DNA from: Schumannella luteola
Lineage (GTDB): Bacteria; Actinomycetota; Actinomycetes; Actinomycetales; Microbacteriaceae
Direction: 5' to 3'
Length of the DNA: 64,000 nt
Assembly (NCBI RefSeq): GCF_013408685.1
Contig: NZ_JACBZY010000001.1
Span: 2,728,001-2,792,000, forward strand
Notes under the pieces: generated by a model
Told to the model about the DNA's origin: nothing
What the model saw: only the letters and a program-made list of their open reading frames with translations
Database searches by the model: none
Part shown: one piece after another, positions 52,576-62,152 of the stretch
How positions within the stretch are numbered: the first letter of the stretch is position 1
How the letters are laid out: each line of letters opens with the position of its first letter
Made by a program: the position numbers and the translations under genes

Positions 52576-54651
52576 GTGGCCGACGACTACTCCGCCCGTC
52601 ATCTCTCGGTTCTCGAGGGCCTCGAGGCGGTGCGCAAGCGCCCGGGCATGTACATCGGCTCGACCGACTCGCGCGGTCTGATGCACTGCCTGTGGGAGAT
52701 CATCGACAACTCGGTCGACGAGGCGCTCGCCGGTCACGGCTCGAGCATCGAGGTGCTGCTGCACGGCGACGCGAGCGTCGAGGTGCGCGACAAGGCGCGC
52801 GGCATCCCGGTGGATGTCGAGCCCAAGACCGGTCTCACCGGCGTCGAAGTGGTCTTCACGAAACTGCACGCCGGCGGCAAGTTCGGCGGCGGCTCCTACG
52901 GGGCCTCGGGCGGCCTGCACGGCGTCGGCGCTTCGGTCGTCAACGCGCTCTCGGAGCGCCTCGATGTCGAGGTCGACCGCGGCGGCAAGACCTACGCCAT
53001 GTCCTTCCGCCGTGGCGAGCCCGGCACCTTCGCCGACAGCGGCGAGAAGACTCCGGATGCGCCGTTCACCCCCTTCGTCTCGGGCAGCGAGCTGCGCGTC
53101 ATCGGCAAGACGGCCAAGGGGGTGACCGGCACCCGCATCCGCTACTGGGCCGACCGCCAGATCTTCGGCCGCGACGCGGAGTTCCAGCTGCTCGACCTGA
53201 TCGGCCGCGCGCGCCAGACCGCCTTCCTCGTGCCGGGTCTCGGGATCGAGCTCGTCGACGAGCGCGGCCAGGAGACGGTGCGGGAGAAGTTCCAGTTCGA
53301 CGGCGGCATCACCGAGTTCGTCGACTTCCTCGCGCCGGATGCGGGCGTCACCGACGTCTGGCGCATCACCGGAACCGGCAGCTACAAGGAGACCGTGCCG
53401 GTGCTGCAGCCGAACGGGCACATGGAGCCGACCGAGCTCGACCGCGAGTGCGAGGTCGAGCTGGCGCTGCGCTGGGGCACCGGCTACGAGACCGTGTTCC
53501 GCAGCTTCGTCAACATCATCGCCACGCCGAAGGGCGGCTCGCACCAGACCGGCTTCGAGCAGGGCCTGATGAAGTTCTTCCGCGCCGAGACCGAGCGCAA
53601 CGCCCGCAAGCTGAAGATGGGCAGCGACAAGCTCGAGAAGGACGACATCCTCGCCGGTCTCACCGCCGTGCTGACGGTGCGCCTGCCCGAGCCGCAGTTC
53701 GAGGGTCAGACGAAGGAGGTGCTGGGCACGCCGGCCGTGCGCGCGATCGTCGCGAACGTCGTGAACTCGGCACTCGCCGAGCGCTTCGCCTCGACCAGGC
53801 GCGAAGACAAGGCGCAGGCCGCCAGCGTGCTCGACAAGGTCGTCGCCGAGATGAAGAGCCGCATCGCGGCCCGCGCGCACAAGGAGACGCAGCGCCGCAA
53901 GAACGCGCTCGAGTCGTCGTCGCTGCCGGCCAAGCTCGTCGACTGCCGTTCGAACGACGTCGCCGAGAGCGAGTTGTTCATCGTCGAGGGCGATTCGGCG
54001 CTCGGCACGGCGAAGCTCGCCCGCGACAGCGAGTTCCAGGCGCTGCTGCCCATCCGCGGCAAGATCCTCAACACCCAGAAGGCCTCCGTCTCCGACATGC
54101 TCTCGAACGCCGAGTGCGCGTCGATCATCCAGGTCGTCGGCGCCGGATCCGGCCGCACCTTCGACCTCGAGCAGGCGCGCTACGGCAAGGTCATCATCAT
54201 GAGCGACGCGGATGTCGACGGCGCGCACATCCGCACCCTGCTGCTGACGCTGTTCTTCCGCTACATGCGGCCGATGATCGAAGACGGCCGCGTCTACGCG
54301 GCGGTGCCGCCGCTGCATCGCGTCGTAGCGATCAACAACGGGTCGAAGCCGAACGACGTGATCTACACGTACTCCGAGCAGGAGCTGCACTCGGTGCTCG
54401 CCGGTCTGAAGAAGTCGGGGCGCCGGTACCAGGAGCCGATCCAGCGCTACAAGGGACTCGGCGAGATGGACGCCGATCAGCTGGCCGAGACGACGATGAG
54501 CCGCTCGCACCGCACCCTGCGCCGCGTGCAGGTCACCGACGCTGAGGCGGCCGCGAACGTGTTCGAGCTGCTCATGGGCAACGACGTCGCGCCGCGCAAG
54601 GACTTCATCATCGCCGGGCAGGGCCTCAACCGGGCCCGCATCGACGCCTGA
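52576..54651 (+). CDS. parE: topoisomerase IV / gyrase B-type subunit
   Basis: ATPase subunit of a type IIA topoisomerase, 691 residues from a GTG preceded by AGGAAGGA. GHKL ATP site: EIIDNSVDEALAG, VEVRDKARGIPVD, GGLHGVGASVVNALS; QTKEVLGTP (switch Lys); TOPRIM: FIVEGDSALGTAK, PIRGKILNTQKA, IIMSDADVDGAHIRTLLLT. The C-terminal domain ends RYKGLGEMDADQL. Called ParE rather than GyrB from its place beside sigA and the ParC gene at 56.3 kb; the two cannot be told apart with certainty by reading. Confidence 0.9.
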   Translation: MADDYSARHLSVLEGLEAVRKRPGMYIGSTDSRGLMHCLWEIIDNSVDEALAGHGSSIEVLLHGDASVEVRDKARGIPVDVEPKTGLTGVEVVFTKLHAGGKFGGGSYGASGGLHGVGASVVNALSERLDVEVDRGGKTYAMSFRRGEPGTFADSGEKTPDAPFTPFVSGSELRVIGKTAKGVTGTRIRYWADRQIFGRDAEFQLLDLIGRARQTAFLVPGLGIELVDERGQETVREKFQFDGGITEFVDFLAPDAGVTDVWRITGTGSYKETVPVLQPNGHMEPTELDRECEVELALRWGTGYETVFRSFVNIIATPKGGSHQTGFEQGLMKFFRAETERNARKLKMGSDKLEKDDILAGLTAVLTVRLPEPQFEGQTKEVLGTPAVRAIVANVVNSALAERFASTRREDKAQAASVLDKVVAEMKSRIAARAHKETQRRKNALESSSLPAKLVDCRSNDVAESELFIVEGDSALGTAKLARDSEFQALLPIRGKILNTQKASVSDMLSNAECASIIQVVGAGSGRTFDLEQARYGKVIIMSDADVDGAHIRTLLLTLFFRYMRPMIEDGRVYAAVPPLHRVVAINNGSKPNDVIYTYSEQELHSVLAGLKKSGRRYQEPIQRYKGLGEMDADQLAETTMSRSHRTLRRVQVTDAEAAANVFELLMGNDVAPRKDFIIAGQGLNRARIDA

Positions 54652-54711
54652 TCGGGGCAGTCGGGGAGTGAGCACGGATCGTGTTCCCAGCGCACCGCGC
54701 ACCTCGCGTCC

Positions 54712-54717
54712 TAGCAT
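54712..54717 (+). promoter_or_regulatory. leaderless -10 for the carboxylesterase gene
   Basis: TAGCAT, 7 nt before the GTG at 54725; favours this start over the GTG at 54668. Confidence 0.5.
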
Positions 54718-54724
54718 CCGGAGC

Positions 54725-56287
54725 GTGACCGGAACGGCAGGCGACGTGCAGCTCGAAGGCACCCTGACGGTGTCGACGACCGCCGGCGTGGTCGAGGGGG
54801 TCGTGCGCCGCGGTCTGCGGATGTGGCGTGGAATCCCCTACGCCGCCGCGCCGATCGGACCGCGGCGACTGCGGGCGCCCGAGCCGCCCGCGCCCTGGTC
54901 AGGGGTCCGCCCGGCGGTGGAGTTCGGCCCCATCGCCCCACAGGATCCGCGCGGGCCGGTCGCGATCCCGACGCTGCCGAGCGATCAGGACGAGGACTGC
55001 CTGACGCTCAACGTGATCGCACCCCGGCCGACGACCGCGAAGCTGCGTCCCGTCATGGTGTTCGTGCACGGCGGCGCCTTCTCGGTCGGCTCCTCGCGCG
55101 AGATGCCCGAGCAGGGCGAGGGCCTCGTGCACGACGGGGGCGTCGTCTTCGTGAACCTCAACTACCGACTCGCCGGGCTCGGCTGGCTCGACTTCTCCCG
55201 CTACGGCACACCTGATCGTCCGATCGACTCGAACCTGGGCCTGCGCGACGTCGTCGCCGCTCTGGAGTGGATCCGCGACAACATCGCGGCCTTCGGCGGC
55301 GACCCCGACAACGTGACGCTGTTCGGCGAGTCCGCCGGTGCCGGCGTCGTCACGACGCTGATGACGGCGCCCGCCGCGCGCGGCCTCTTCGCCAAGGCGA
55401 TCGCCGAGAGCTCGCCGGTCGAGGCCGTGTACTCGCGCGAGCTGCAGTCCGAGTGGGCCGCCGACTTCCTGCGCATCCTGCGCGCGGTGATCGAGGAGAA
55501 GCACCCCGGCGTGACCGAGGGCCGCTCCGAGGTCGAGGTCATCGACCACGCCGCCGCCACCGCCTGGGTCCTCGCCTCGCAGCGCTTCGCCGAGGGGGCG
55601 ATCGACCGCACCCCGGGCACCGTCGCCTGGGTCGGCGTGCTCGACGGCGAGTTCCTGCCGCAGCGGCCGACCACGGCCTTCGCCGAGGGCAGCGCGATGC
55701 CGATCCCGCTCATCATCGGCACGAACGACCGCGAGGGGTCGCTGTTCCGCGGCCGGCTCGACATCCTCGCGACGACGCCCGACCGCATCCGCGCGATCCT
55801 CTCCGGAACGGATGCCGACGCGGTCACCGCGCTCACCGCGACCTACCCCGGTCTGCCGAAGCAGCGCCACGCGATGGATCTGGCCGGTGACCACGCCTTC
55901 TGGTACCCGTCGGTCGCGGCGGCGTCCGGTCACTCGCGCTACGCCCCGACCTACATGTACCGTTTCGACCTCGCCCCGCGGCTCGCCCGGCTGCTGGGGC
56001 TGGATGCGACGCACGGCATCGAGCTCTTCGCCGTCTTCGACAAAGCGCGCAGCGCTCTCGGCCGGGTCATGGGCTCGCTCGGCGGCTACCGCGACTTCGA
56101 GCGGGCAGGACGCCGGGTGCGCACCAACTGGCTGCACTTCGCCTACTCGGGCGAGGTCGATCCGGGATGGCCGCGCTACGACGAGCAGGGCCGGCTGACC
56201 CTGATCATCGACGTGGATGATCGCATCGAGTCCGACCCGCGCGGCGACCGCCGTCGCGCCTGGGAGCGCTTCATCCCGCACGTCTGA
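54725..56287 (+). CDS. type B carboxylesterase
   Basis: 520 residues of the cholinesterase-like family. MWRGIPYAAAPIGPRRLRAP and DEDCLTLNVIAP are family signatures. The oxyanion loop is FVHGGAFSVGSS, the nucleophile Ser is in LFGESAGAGVV, the Glu is in GTNDREGSLF and the His in DATHGIELFAVF. No signal peptide, so it is probably cytoplasmic. Substrate unknown. An alternative GTG at 54668 would add 19 residues. It ends at a strong terminator shared with parC. Confidence 0.88.
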   Translation: MTGTAGDVQLEGTLTVSTTAGVVEGVVRRGLRMWRGIPYAAAPIGPRRLRAPEPPAPWSGVRPAVEFGPIAPQDPRGPVAIPTLPSDQDEDCLTLNVIAPRPTTAKLRPVMVFVHGGAFSVGSSREMPEQGEGLVHDGGVVFVNLNYRLAGLGWLDFSRYGTPDRPIDSNLGLRDVVAALEWIRDNIAAFGGDPDNVTLFGESAGAGVVTTLMTAPAARGLFAKAIAESSPVEAVYSRELQSEWAADFLRILRAVIEEKHPGVTEGRSEVEVIDHAAATAWVLASQRFAEGAIDRTPGTVAWVGVLDGEFLPQRPTTAFAEGSAMPIPLIIGTNDREGSLFRGRLDILATTPDRIRAILSGTDADAVTALTATYPGLPKQRHAMDLAGDHAFWYPSVAAASGHSRYAPTYMYRFDLAPRLARLLGLDATHGIELFAVFDKARSALGRVMGSLGGYRDFERAGRRVRTNWLHFAYSGEVDPGWPRYDEQGRLTLIIDVDDRIESDPRGDRRRAWERFIPHV

Positions 56288-56327
56288 CGAGAACGGCCCG
56301 TCGGATGACCGGCGGGCCGTTCTCGTC
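56286..56327. terminator. strong bidirectional terminator
   Basis: Perfect 15-bp stem GACGAGAACGGCCCG / CGGGCCGTTCTCGTC with a 12-nt loop between the convergent esterase and parC genes. TTCTCGTC on the right arm gives limited U-richness. Confidence 0.75.
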
Positions 56328-56342
56328 AGCGTTGTGGCGGCA

Positions 56343-58811
56343 TCAGATCCCGGTGCCGACCGAGCCGACCACGGCATCCTGCGGCGTACCCGAGGCGTCA
56401 CGGCGCGCGCCGCCCTCGGGGAGCGCCCGCTGCTGTCCGTCGGAGCCGACCGCGAGTGCCGGACCCCGCCCGACCCAGGCGAGCGAGAGCTGCGTCTCGC
56501 CCTTGAGGAAGGCGTGCGCGCGCACACCGCCGGTGGCGCGTCCCTTGCCGGGGAACTCGGCGAAATCGGAGACCTTGGCCCGACCCGGATCGGCGCCGAC
56601 GAGCGTCTCTCCGGAGGAGATCGTCACGACCACGGCGCCCTCGGGGTCGACGACGCCGAAGTAGATCGCGGTCGCGCCGCTGCCGAGCTTGATGCCGGCC
56701 ATGCCACCGGCCGCAGCGCCCTGGGGCCGCACGCCGTTCGCCGGGAAATGCAGCAGCTGCGCGTCCGAGGTGACGAAGACGAGCTCGCGATCGTCATCGG
56801 CGGGGGCGGCGCCCACGACCTCGTCCGAGCCCTTGAGCGCGACGACCTCGAAGTCGGGGCGGTTCGGCCACGCGTTCGGGATGACGCGCTTCACCACGCC
56901 GTCGCGGGTTCCGAGTGCGAGCGGCGTCGCGGAGTCGAGCTGCACGATGGCCAGCACGCGCTCCTTCTTGTCCGCCAGCCCCAGGTACTCGCCGATCTTC
57001 GCTCCCGCCGCCAGCTGCACCGAGTTCGGCGGCACCGCGGGCAGGTCGATCGGCGTGAAGCGCACGAGCCGTCCGCGCGAGGTGATCGCTCCGAGCTCGC
57101 CGCGCGTGGTGGTGCGCACGGTCGAGAGGATCGCGTCGTGGCGGCTGCGACGCGCCGGCGGCGTGATCTCGTCGACGCCCTCCGGCAGGTCGATGCGCAC
57201 GGCGCGCCCGGTCGTCGAGAGCGCGACGACGGTGGGCGCATCCGCGATCTCCAGGCTCGCCGCGGCGGCGGCCTTGCGCGCACCCGCGGTCGCCACGGAG
57301 GGACGCGCGTTCGTCAGCAGGGTGCGGCGGGGCGTGCCGAACCGCTCGGCGACCTCGTCGAGCTCGTTCGACACGAGCGCGCGCAGCTTGACCGAGCTGG
57401 CGAGCAGCTCCTCGAGGTCGGCGATCTCGGCGCGCAGCTGGTCGCGCTCCTTCTCGAGCTCGATGCGGCTGAACTTCGTCAGGCGACGCAGCTGCAGCTC
57501 GAGGATGTAGTCGGCCTGCAGCTGGCTGAGGTCGAAGACGTCCATCAGGCGGCTGCGCGCCTGCGCGGTGTCGTCCGAGGAGCGGATGACCTGGATGACC
57601 TCGTCGATGTCGAGGATCGCGATGAGCAGTCCGTCGACGAGGTGCAGGCGCTCCCGCTTTCGAGCGAGGCGGTACCGGCAGCGGCGGGTGACGACCTCGA
57701 TGCGGTGGTCGAGGTACACCCGCAGCAGCTGCACGAGCCCGAGCGTCTGCGGGCTGCCCTCGACGAGAGCGACGTTGTTGATCGAGAAGCCGTCTTCGAG
57801 CGGGGTGAGTCGGTAGAGCTGCTCGAGCACCGCATCCGGACTGAAGCCGGTCTTGATTCCGATCACCAGGCGCAGGCCGTGCTTGCGGTCGGTGAGATCG
57901 ACGACGTCGGCGATGCCGTTGATCTTCTTCGCCGAGACGCCGTCCTTGATCTTCTCGATCACCCGCTCCGGGCCGACGAGGTACGGCAGTTCGGTGACGA
58001 CGAGGCCGGTGCGGCGGGGGCCGAGCTGCTCGACACTGACCTTCGCGCGGGTCTTGAACGAGCCGCGACCGGTGGCGTAGGCGTCGCGGATGCCGTCGAG
58101 TCCGACGATCGTGCCGCCGGTCGGCAGGTCGGGCCCGGGCACGAAGGCCATGAGCTCCTCGAGGGTCGCCTCCGGGTTGTCGAGGAGGTGGCGCGCGGCC
58201 GCGACGACCTCGATGAGGTTGTGCGGCGCCATGTTCGTCGCCATGCCGACCGCGATGCCGCTCGTGCCGTTGACGAGCAGGTTCGGGTACGCGGCGGGCA
58301 GCACGCTCGGCTGCTCGAGCTGGTTGTCGTAGTTGGGCACGAAGTCGACGACGTCTTCGTCGAGCCCGTCGATCATCGTCATCGCCGCGGCCTGCAGCCG
58401 CGCCTCGGTGTAGCGCGACGCGGCGGGGCCGTCATCCAGCGAGCCGAAGTTGCCGTGGCCGTCGACGAGCGGCACCCGCAGCGCGAAGTCCTGGGAGAGG
58501 CGCACGAGGGCGTCGTAGATCGCGCTGTCGCCGTGCGGGTGCAGGCGCCCCATCACGTCGCCGACGACGCGGGCGCTCTTGACGTGCCCGCGGTCAGGTC
58601 GCAGGCCCATCTCGCCCATCTGGAACAGGATGCGGCGCTGCACCGGCTTGAGTCCGTCGCGCGCGTCGGGGAGCGCCCGCGAGTAGATGACGGAGTAGGC
58701 GTATTCGAGGAACGAGCCCTGCATCTCGAGCGCGAGGTCGATGTCCTCGATGCGCTCTCCGGGGCCGGTGGTGTCGCCCGCGTTGGCAGGGCTCTTCGCT
58801 GGGGGAGTCAT
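56343..58811 (-). CDS. parC: topoisomerase IV / gyrase A-type subunit
   Basis: DNA cleavage subunit, 822 residues. The quinolone-resistance region reads [15 protein letters not shown], the susceptible-type Ser and Asp. The catalytic Tyr is in [11 protein letters not shown] coiled coil (~residues 420-475) follows. The C-terminal beta-pinwheel has blade repeats but no clear GyrA box (QRRGGxG), supporting ParC. The ATG lies 12 nt from the divergent phosphodiesterase start; TAGCAT inside that gene would give a ~5-nt leader. Pairs with parE at 52.6 kb. Confidence 0.9.
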   Translation of the reverse strand: MTPPAKSPANAGDTTGPGERIEDIDLALEMQGSFLEYAYSVIYSRALPDARDGLKPVQRRILFQMGEMGLRPDRGHVKSARVVGDVMGRLHPHGDSAIYDALVRLSQDFALRVPLVDGHGNFGSLDDGPAASRYTEARLQAAAMTMIDGLDEDVVDFVPNYDNQLEQPSVLPAAYPNLLVNGTSGIAVGMATNMAPHNLIEVVAAARHLLDNPEATLEELMAFVPGPDLPTGGTIVGLDGIRDAYATGRGSFKTRAKVSVEQLGPRRTGLVVTELPYLVGPERVIEKIKDGVSAKKINGIADVVDLTDRKHGLRLVIGIKTGFSPDAVLEQLYRLTPLEDGFSINNVALVEGSPQTLGLVQLLRVYLDHRIEVVTRRCRYRLARKRERLHLVDGLLIAILDIDEVIQVIRSSDDTAQARSRLMDVFDLSQLQADYILELQLRRLTKFSRIELEKERDQLRAEIADLEELLASSVKLRALVSNELDEVAERFGTPRRTLLTNARPSVATAGARKAAAAASLEIADAPTVVALSTTGRAVRIDLPEGVDEITPPARRSRHDAILSTVRTTTRGELGAITSRGRLVRFTPIDLPAVPPNSVQLAAGAKIGEYLGLADKKERVLAIVQLDSATPLALGTRDGVVKRVIPNAWPNRPDFEVVALKGSDEVVGAAPADDDRELVFVTSDAQLLHFPANGVRPQGAAAGGMAGIKLGSGATAIYFGVVDPEGAVVVTISSGETLVGADPGRAKVSDFAEFPGKGRATGGVRAHAFLKGETQLSLAWVGRGPALAVGSDGQQRALPEGGARRDASGTPQDAVVGSVGTGI

Positions 58812-58816
58812 AGGAT
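58811..58816 (+). promoter_or_regulatory. leaderless -10 for the phosphodiesterase gene
   Basis: TAGGAT, 7 nt before the ATG at 58824; its first base is shared with the parC start codon. Confidence 0.6.
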
Positions 58817-58823
58817 CGCCTGC

Positions 58824-58829
58824 ATGCTA
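58824..58829 (-). promoter_or_regulatory. -10 for parC
   Basis: TAGCAT on the minus strand, overlapping the ATG of the divergent phosphodiesterase gene; predicts a parC leader of only ~5 nt. Confidence 0.45.
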
Positions 58830-59936
58830 CCGGCGCGTCAGGACACCCGGTTCCGACTTGCCGAGGTGCTGCCGGATTCGCTGCGCACCGTTCTCGGCGA
58901 GCCCTCGTCGCTCGGCCTGCCGCCGGCGCGACGCGTGATCGTCGCCCTCGTCGACGGCCTCGGCGCCGCCGCACTGCGCGAGCGCCTCGGGCACGCCCGC
59001 CGGCTCGCCCCCGGCTTCGTCAAGGGGGCGACGGCCGCGGTCGGGTTCCCGTCGACGACCGCCGCGATGATCACGACGCTCACCACCGGGGTCGAGCCCG
59101 GCATCCACGGCCTCGTCGGCTACTCGGCACTCGACGTCGCGAACGACCGCGTGCTCAACCTGCTGAACGGCTGGGATGCGCTGAGCGACCCGCTCGACTG
59201 GCAGCGTGCGCCCACCATGTTCGAGCGGGCGGTCGAGGCCGGCGTGCCCGCCCTGGTGATCGCCCCGCCGCGCTATCGCGACTCGGGGTTCACGCGCGCC
59301 GCACTGCGGGGGGCCGAGTTCCTGCCCGGACAGTCGATCGAGGATCGCGTGGCGCGCGCCGGCGAGGAGCTGCGACGCCACGACCGGCTGCTGGCCTACC
59401 TCTACATCCCCGAGCTCGATCAGATCGCCCACCGCCACGGGGTGGAGTCGGGGGAGTGGACGGCGGCGCTGGAGCAGGCGGATGCCGCTCTCGGCGACTT
59501 GATCCGGCGCCTCGGCCCCGATGACCTCCTGCTGGTCACGGCCGATCACGGGGTCGTCGACGTGCCGGAGGACGGGCATGTCATCCCCGAGCCTGAGCTC
59601 TTCGACGGCGTGCGCCACGTCGCGGGCGAGCCGCGCTGCCTGCAGCTGCACCTCGGGCCGGGTCTCGACGCGGCCGCGACCGCGGAGCGCTGGCAACGGC
59701 GTCTGGGCAAGCTCGCCTGGGTGGCGACGCGCGAGGAGGCGATCCGCGGCGGGCTGTTCGGCGCGACCGTCGACCCGGCCATCGCGCCGCGCATCGGCGA
59801 CGTGCTGGTCGGTGCACGCGGACGCGTCGCCTTCTACCAGGATGCGGCGTCGCCGTCGCGCGGCATGGTCGGCCAGCACGGCTCGTCGACGCCCGAGGAG
59901 GTCCTCGTTCCGCTGCTGCGCTTCCGCGGGGTCTGA
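58824..59936 (+). CDS. alkaline phosphatase superfamily nucleotide pyrophosphatase/phosphodiesterase
   Basis: 370 residues. The two-zinc active site can be followed: [14 protein letters not shown] (Asp), the nucleophile Thr in [21 protein letters not shown] (Asp and His), [13 protein letters not shown] (Asp-His) and [12 protein letters not shown] (His). This is the NPP-like branch that cleaves phosphodiesters. No signal peptide, so an intracellular substrate is likely; identity unknown. Leaderless ATG, back-to-back with parC. Often seen beside parC and sepH in actinobacteria. Confidence 0.88.
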   Translation: MLPARQDTRFRLAEVLPDSLRTVLGEPSSLGLPPARRVIVALVDGLGAAALRERLGHARRLAPGFVKGATAAVGFPSTTAAMITTLTTGVEPGIHGLVGYSALDVANDRVLNLLNGWDALSDPLDWQRAPTMFERAVEAGVPALVIAPPRYRDSGFTRAALRGAEFLPGQSIEDRVARAGEELRRHDRLLAYLYIPELDQIAHRHGVESGEWTAALEQADAALGDLIRRLGPDDLLLVTADHGVVDVPEDGHVIPEPELFDGVRHVAGEPRCLQLHLGPGLDAAATAERWQRRLGKLAWVATREEAIRGGLFGATVDPAIAPRIGDVLVGARGRVAFYQDAASPSRGMVGQHGSSTPEEVLVPLLRFRGV

Positions 59937-60004
59937 CGCCCGCAGCTCAGTGCTCGTTCCCGCCCGCGCGGCTCACGCCGACGGCCGGGAGTGCCGTACG
60001 ACGA

Positions 60005-61069
60005 TCAGTCGTCGTCGGTGCGGGCGCCGAAGACGATCTCGTCCCAGCTCGGCATCGCCGCGCGGCTGCGGCGCGGCGCGCGAGCCGCGTTCGTGGTCTC
60101 CGCGACGCGCTGCGGGGCAGGAGCCGGCGCCGGCTCGGTCTCCGCGGCGGCGTCGGCCTGGGCATCCCAGTCGGGGTGCTCGTCGTCGGCGACCGGCGTC
60201 GCGGGCGTCGAGCCCTCGAGTCCCTCGAGCGGCACCTCGACCAGACGGATGCTCGGCGGCGTCGAGAGCGACGGGTGGTCGATCTCGGGCTCCGGCTCGT
60301 CCATGGGCAGCGGCTCACGCTCGCCCCGGCGACGGCGCAGCGCCTCGAGCAGGTCGGCGGTCTGATTCAGGTCGGCGTCGCGCCCGAAGCCGACCTGCTG
60401 CACCTCGGGGCCGGCGCTGCCGGGCTCCACGCGGAAGGCGTTGCTGTCGAACCGCGCGGACTCGCCCGCGCCGTCGCTCGGCACCGCGCGCAGGCGGGGG
60501 ATGAGGGGAGCCGGGGTCTCGACCTGCTGCTGCGAGAGCGTGATCGCGTCGGCGTTGAGCGGCGAGAGGGAGCGCTTGCGCGGGTCGAAACCCCAGCGGG
60601 CGTCGTGCTCGACCGTGTTCGCGGTGAAGGTGACCTTGACCACCCAGCCCTGCTCCGGGTCCTTCCAGCTGCTCCAGCGCTCATCGACCGCCTCGGCGTC
60701 GGCGAGACGCGTGCGGATGACCGAGCCGAAGCTCGGCCGCTCGTCGTCGGCGTCCTGAGGCGTGTGCACGGCGACGCTGAGCGCCGACTCGACGATGTAC
60801 TCGCGCTCGGCGAGCACGGGTCCCTCGTAGCGCTTCACGTCGTCGACGTCGGCGCCGGTGATGGCGGCCACGTCGTCGGCGGACAGTCCGGCGCGGATAT
60901 GCGCCTGGATCTCGCGCGGGGCGACCTTGCGCTCTCCGCGCGCGACCGCGCGAGGGCGGCGCAGGCGCGCGGCCGTGGCGTCGTCGACTGCGACGCGGTA
61001 CTCGGTGCCGTGGATGTCGACGACGACGAGCGCTCCGTCCTCGACTCCGGTGACCTTCAGCTCCTGCAT
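60005..61069 (-). CDS. sepH: septation protein SepH
   Basis: 354 residues. The N-terminal SepH domain MQELKVTGVEDGALVVVDI...YRVAVDD ends with a helix-turn-helix-like stretch VAPREIQAHIRAG then LSADDVAAITGADVDDVKRYEGPV. A DUF3071 segment with FGSVIRTRLAD follows, then a long disordered Pro/Glu/Ala region and a conserved C-terminal RRSRAAMPSWDEIVFG. In Streptomyces and mycobacteria SepH binds FtsZ and promotes septation. AGAAGG upstream of the ATG supports the start. Confidence 0.9.
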   Translation of the reverse strand: MQELKVTGVEDGALVVVDIHGTEYRVAVDDATAARLRRPRAVARGERKVAPREIQAHIRAGLSADDVAAITGADVDDVKRYEGPVLAEREYIVESALSVAVHTPQDADDERPSFGSVIRTRLADAEAVDERWSSWKDPEQGWVVKVTFTANTVEHDARWGFDPRKRSLSPLNADAITLSQQQVETPAPLIPRLRAVPSDGAGESARFDSNAFRVEPGSAGPEVQQVGFGRDADLNQTADLLEALRRRRGEREPLPMDEPEPEIDHPSLSTPPSIRLVEVPLEGLEGSTPATPVADDEHPDWDAQADAAAETEPAPAPAPQRVAETTNAARAPRRSRAAMPSWDEIVFGARTDDD

Positions 61070-61191
61070 GATGAGGTCCTTCTCCCACTCTCGATGGTCG
61101 CGACAACAGTGCCACGCGAGGGGGCTCGAAGCCGGGAATATCGCGGGCGCGCCGCGAGTTCCATCCACGTCTCGAAAGGCACCCGGGAACG

Positions 61192-61204
61192 GGTTTGCCA
61201 AACC
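61192..61204. promoter_or_regulatory. palindrome upstream of the DUF4193 gene
   Basis: GGTTTG-C-CAAACC, a perfect 13-nt palindrome in the ~200-nt divergent region of sepH and DUF4193, ~65 nt before the latter. Possible operator. Confidence 0.35.
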
Positions 61205-61269
61205 AGGGACGATGATGCAGACTGACGCCGCCGAACCGCCGGGTCCGGCTGATTCTGGAATGGATGGGA

Positions 61270-61563
61270 ATGGCAACCGACTACGACGCTCCCCGGAAGA
61301 CCGACGACGACACCGAGTCGATCCAGGCCCTCCAGGAGCGGGTTCCCGACAAGATGTCGGGTGTCGTCGACGTCGAAGACGCCGACAACCCGGGCAGTTT
61401 CGAACTCGCCGGCCAGGACCTCGCCGACGTCGACCTCGACGTCGTCGTGCTTCCGCCGCAGGCTGACGAGTTCACCTGCATGAGCTGCTTCCTCGTGAAG
61501 CACCGCTCGCAGCTCGACCACGAGGGCAAGCTCGGGCCGATCTGCCACGAGTGCGCCGCCTGA
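61270..61563 (+). CDS. DUF4193 protein
   Basis: 97 residues. The actinobacterial DUF4193 pattern is complete: MATDYDAPRKTDDD at the start, acidic middle (ADVDLDVVVLPPQ), and a zinc-ribbon-like end FTCMSCFLVKHRSQL...ICHECAA with four cysteines. Function unknown. The start at 61270 matches the family; an ATG at 61264 would add two residues. Its usual neighbours sepH, DUF3093 and dut surround it. Confidence 0.88.
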   Translation: MATDYDAPRKTDDDTESIQALQERVPDKMSGVVDVEDADNPGSFELAGQDLADVDLDVVVLPPQADEFTCMSCFLVKHRSQLDHEGKLGPICHECAA

Positions 61564-61585
61564 GCGACACCCGACCGACCGACTT

Positions 61586-61615
61586 CAGCGCTCGCAGCCC
61601 CGGCTGCGGGCGCTG
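61586..61615. terminator. bidirectional terminator
   Basis: 13-bp stem (one G-T) formed by CAGCGCTCGCAGC and GCTGCGGGCGCTG with a CCCG loop, in the 57-nt gap between convergent DUF4193 and DUF3093 genes. Confidence 0.65.
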
Positions 61616-61620
61616 CGTCG

Positions 61621-62061
61621 TTAATCCGCCGCGCGCGCGAGGGCCGCGACGAGCTCGTCCGGGCGTCGCGTCGAGAGCAGCCAGTACGGCGCCGGATCCT
61701 CGTCGTCGCGCAGCTCGACCTTGACGACCGGGTGGATCCAGCCGCGGATGAGGAGCCAGGCCCGCGCGTCCAGCAGACGTCCGCGCTGCAGGGTGGCCGC
61801 GGCGCCGCGGTAGCCGCTCACCTCGCCGACCACGTCGCGGGGGAGTCGCGCACGGCCCGCGATCAGCTCGGTCTCGGTCACGACGAGCTTCGGCGTCGTC
61901 ACCAGCAGGATCACCACCGCCGCGCCGTAGGTCGCGGTCGCGGCGATGATGCCCGCGATCATGCTGATCGGCAGGAACACGAGCAGGCTCGCGGGGATGA
62001 GCAGCGCCGTCGCGACGAACAGCCACGGCGTGGGCGAGAGCCGCTCGCGGTAGATCTCCAT
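61621..62061 (-). CDS. DUF3093 membrane protein
   Basis: 146 residues. It starts MEIYRERLSPTPWLFVA, the DUF3093 start, so 62061 is preferred over the ATG at 62070. Two TM helices (~16-34, 37-56) are followed by a soluble domain with TPKLVVTETELIAGRARLP and ARAWLLIRGWIHPVVKVEL. Function unknown. GACAAT lies 7 nt before this ATG, a weak leaderless signature. Divergent from dut. Confidence 0.82.
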   Translation of the reverse strand: MEIYRERLSPTPWLFVATALLIPASLLVFLPISMIAGIIAATATYGAAVVILLVTTPKLVVTETELIAGRARLPRDVVGEVSGYRGAAATLQRGRLLDARAWLLIRGWIHPVVKVELRDDEDPAPYWLLSTRRPDELVAALARAAD

Positions 62062-62139
62062 GGTCTCCATTGTCGGGCACCGGCGCTGGACGCCTGACCG
62101 CAGCGGACCATCGGGGTGCGCCGCCGCGGCCCGACCCCC

Positions 62140-62145
62140 TAGCCT
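62140..62145 (+). promoter_or_regulatory. leaderless -10 for dut
   Basis: TAGCCT, 7 nt before the GTG at 62153. Confidence 0.55.
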
Positions 62146-62152
62146 CGTCTGC

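Noticed and set aside
52126-54762. 878-codon minus-strand frame opposite parE ending in a real small protein
   Set aside because: Only its last 69 codons (DUF7455) are real; the rest is the antisense shadow of parE.
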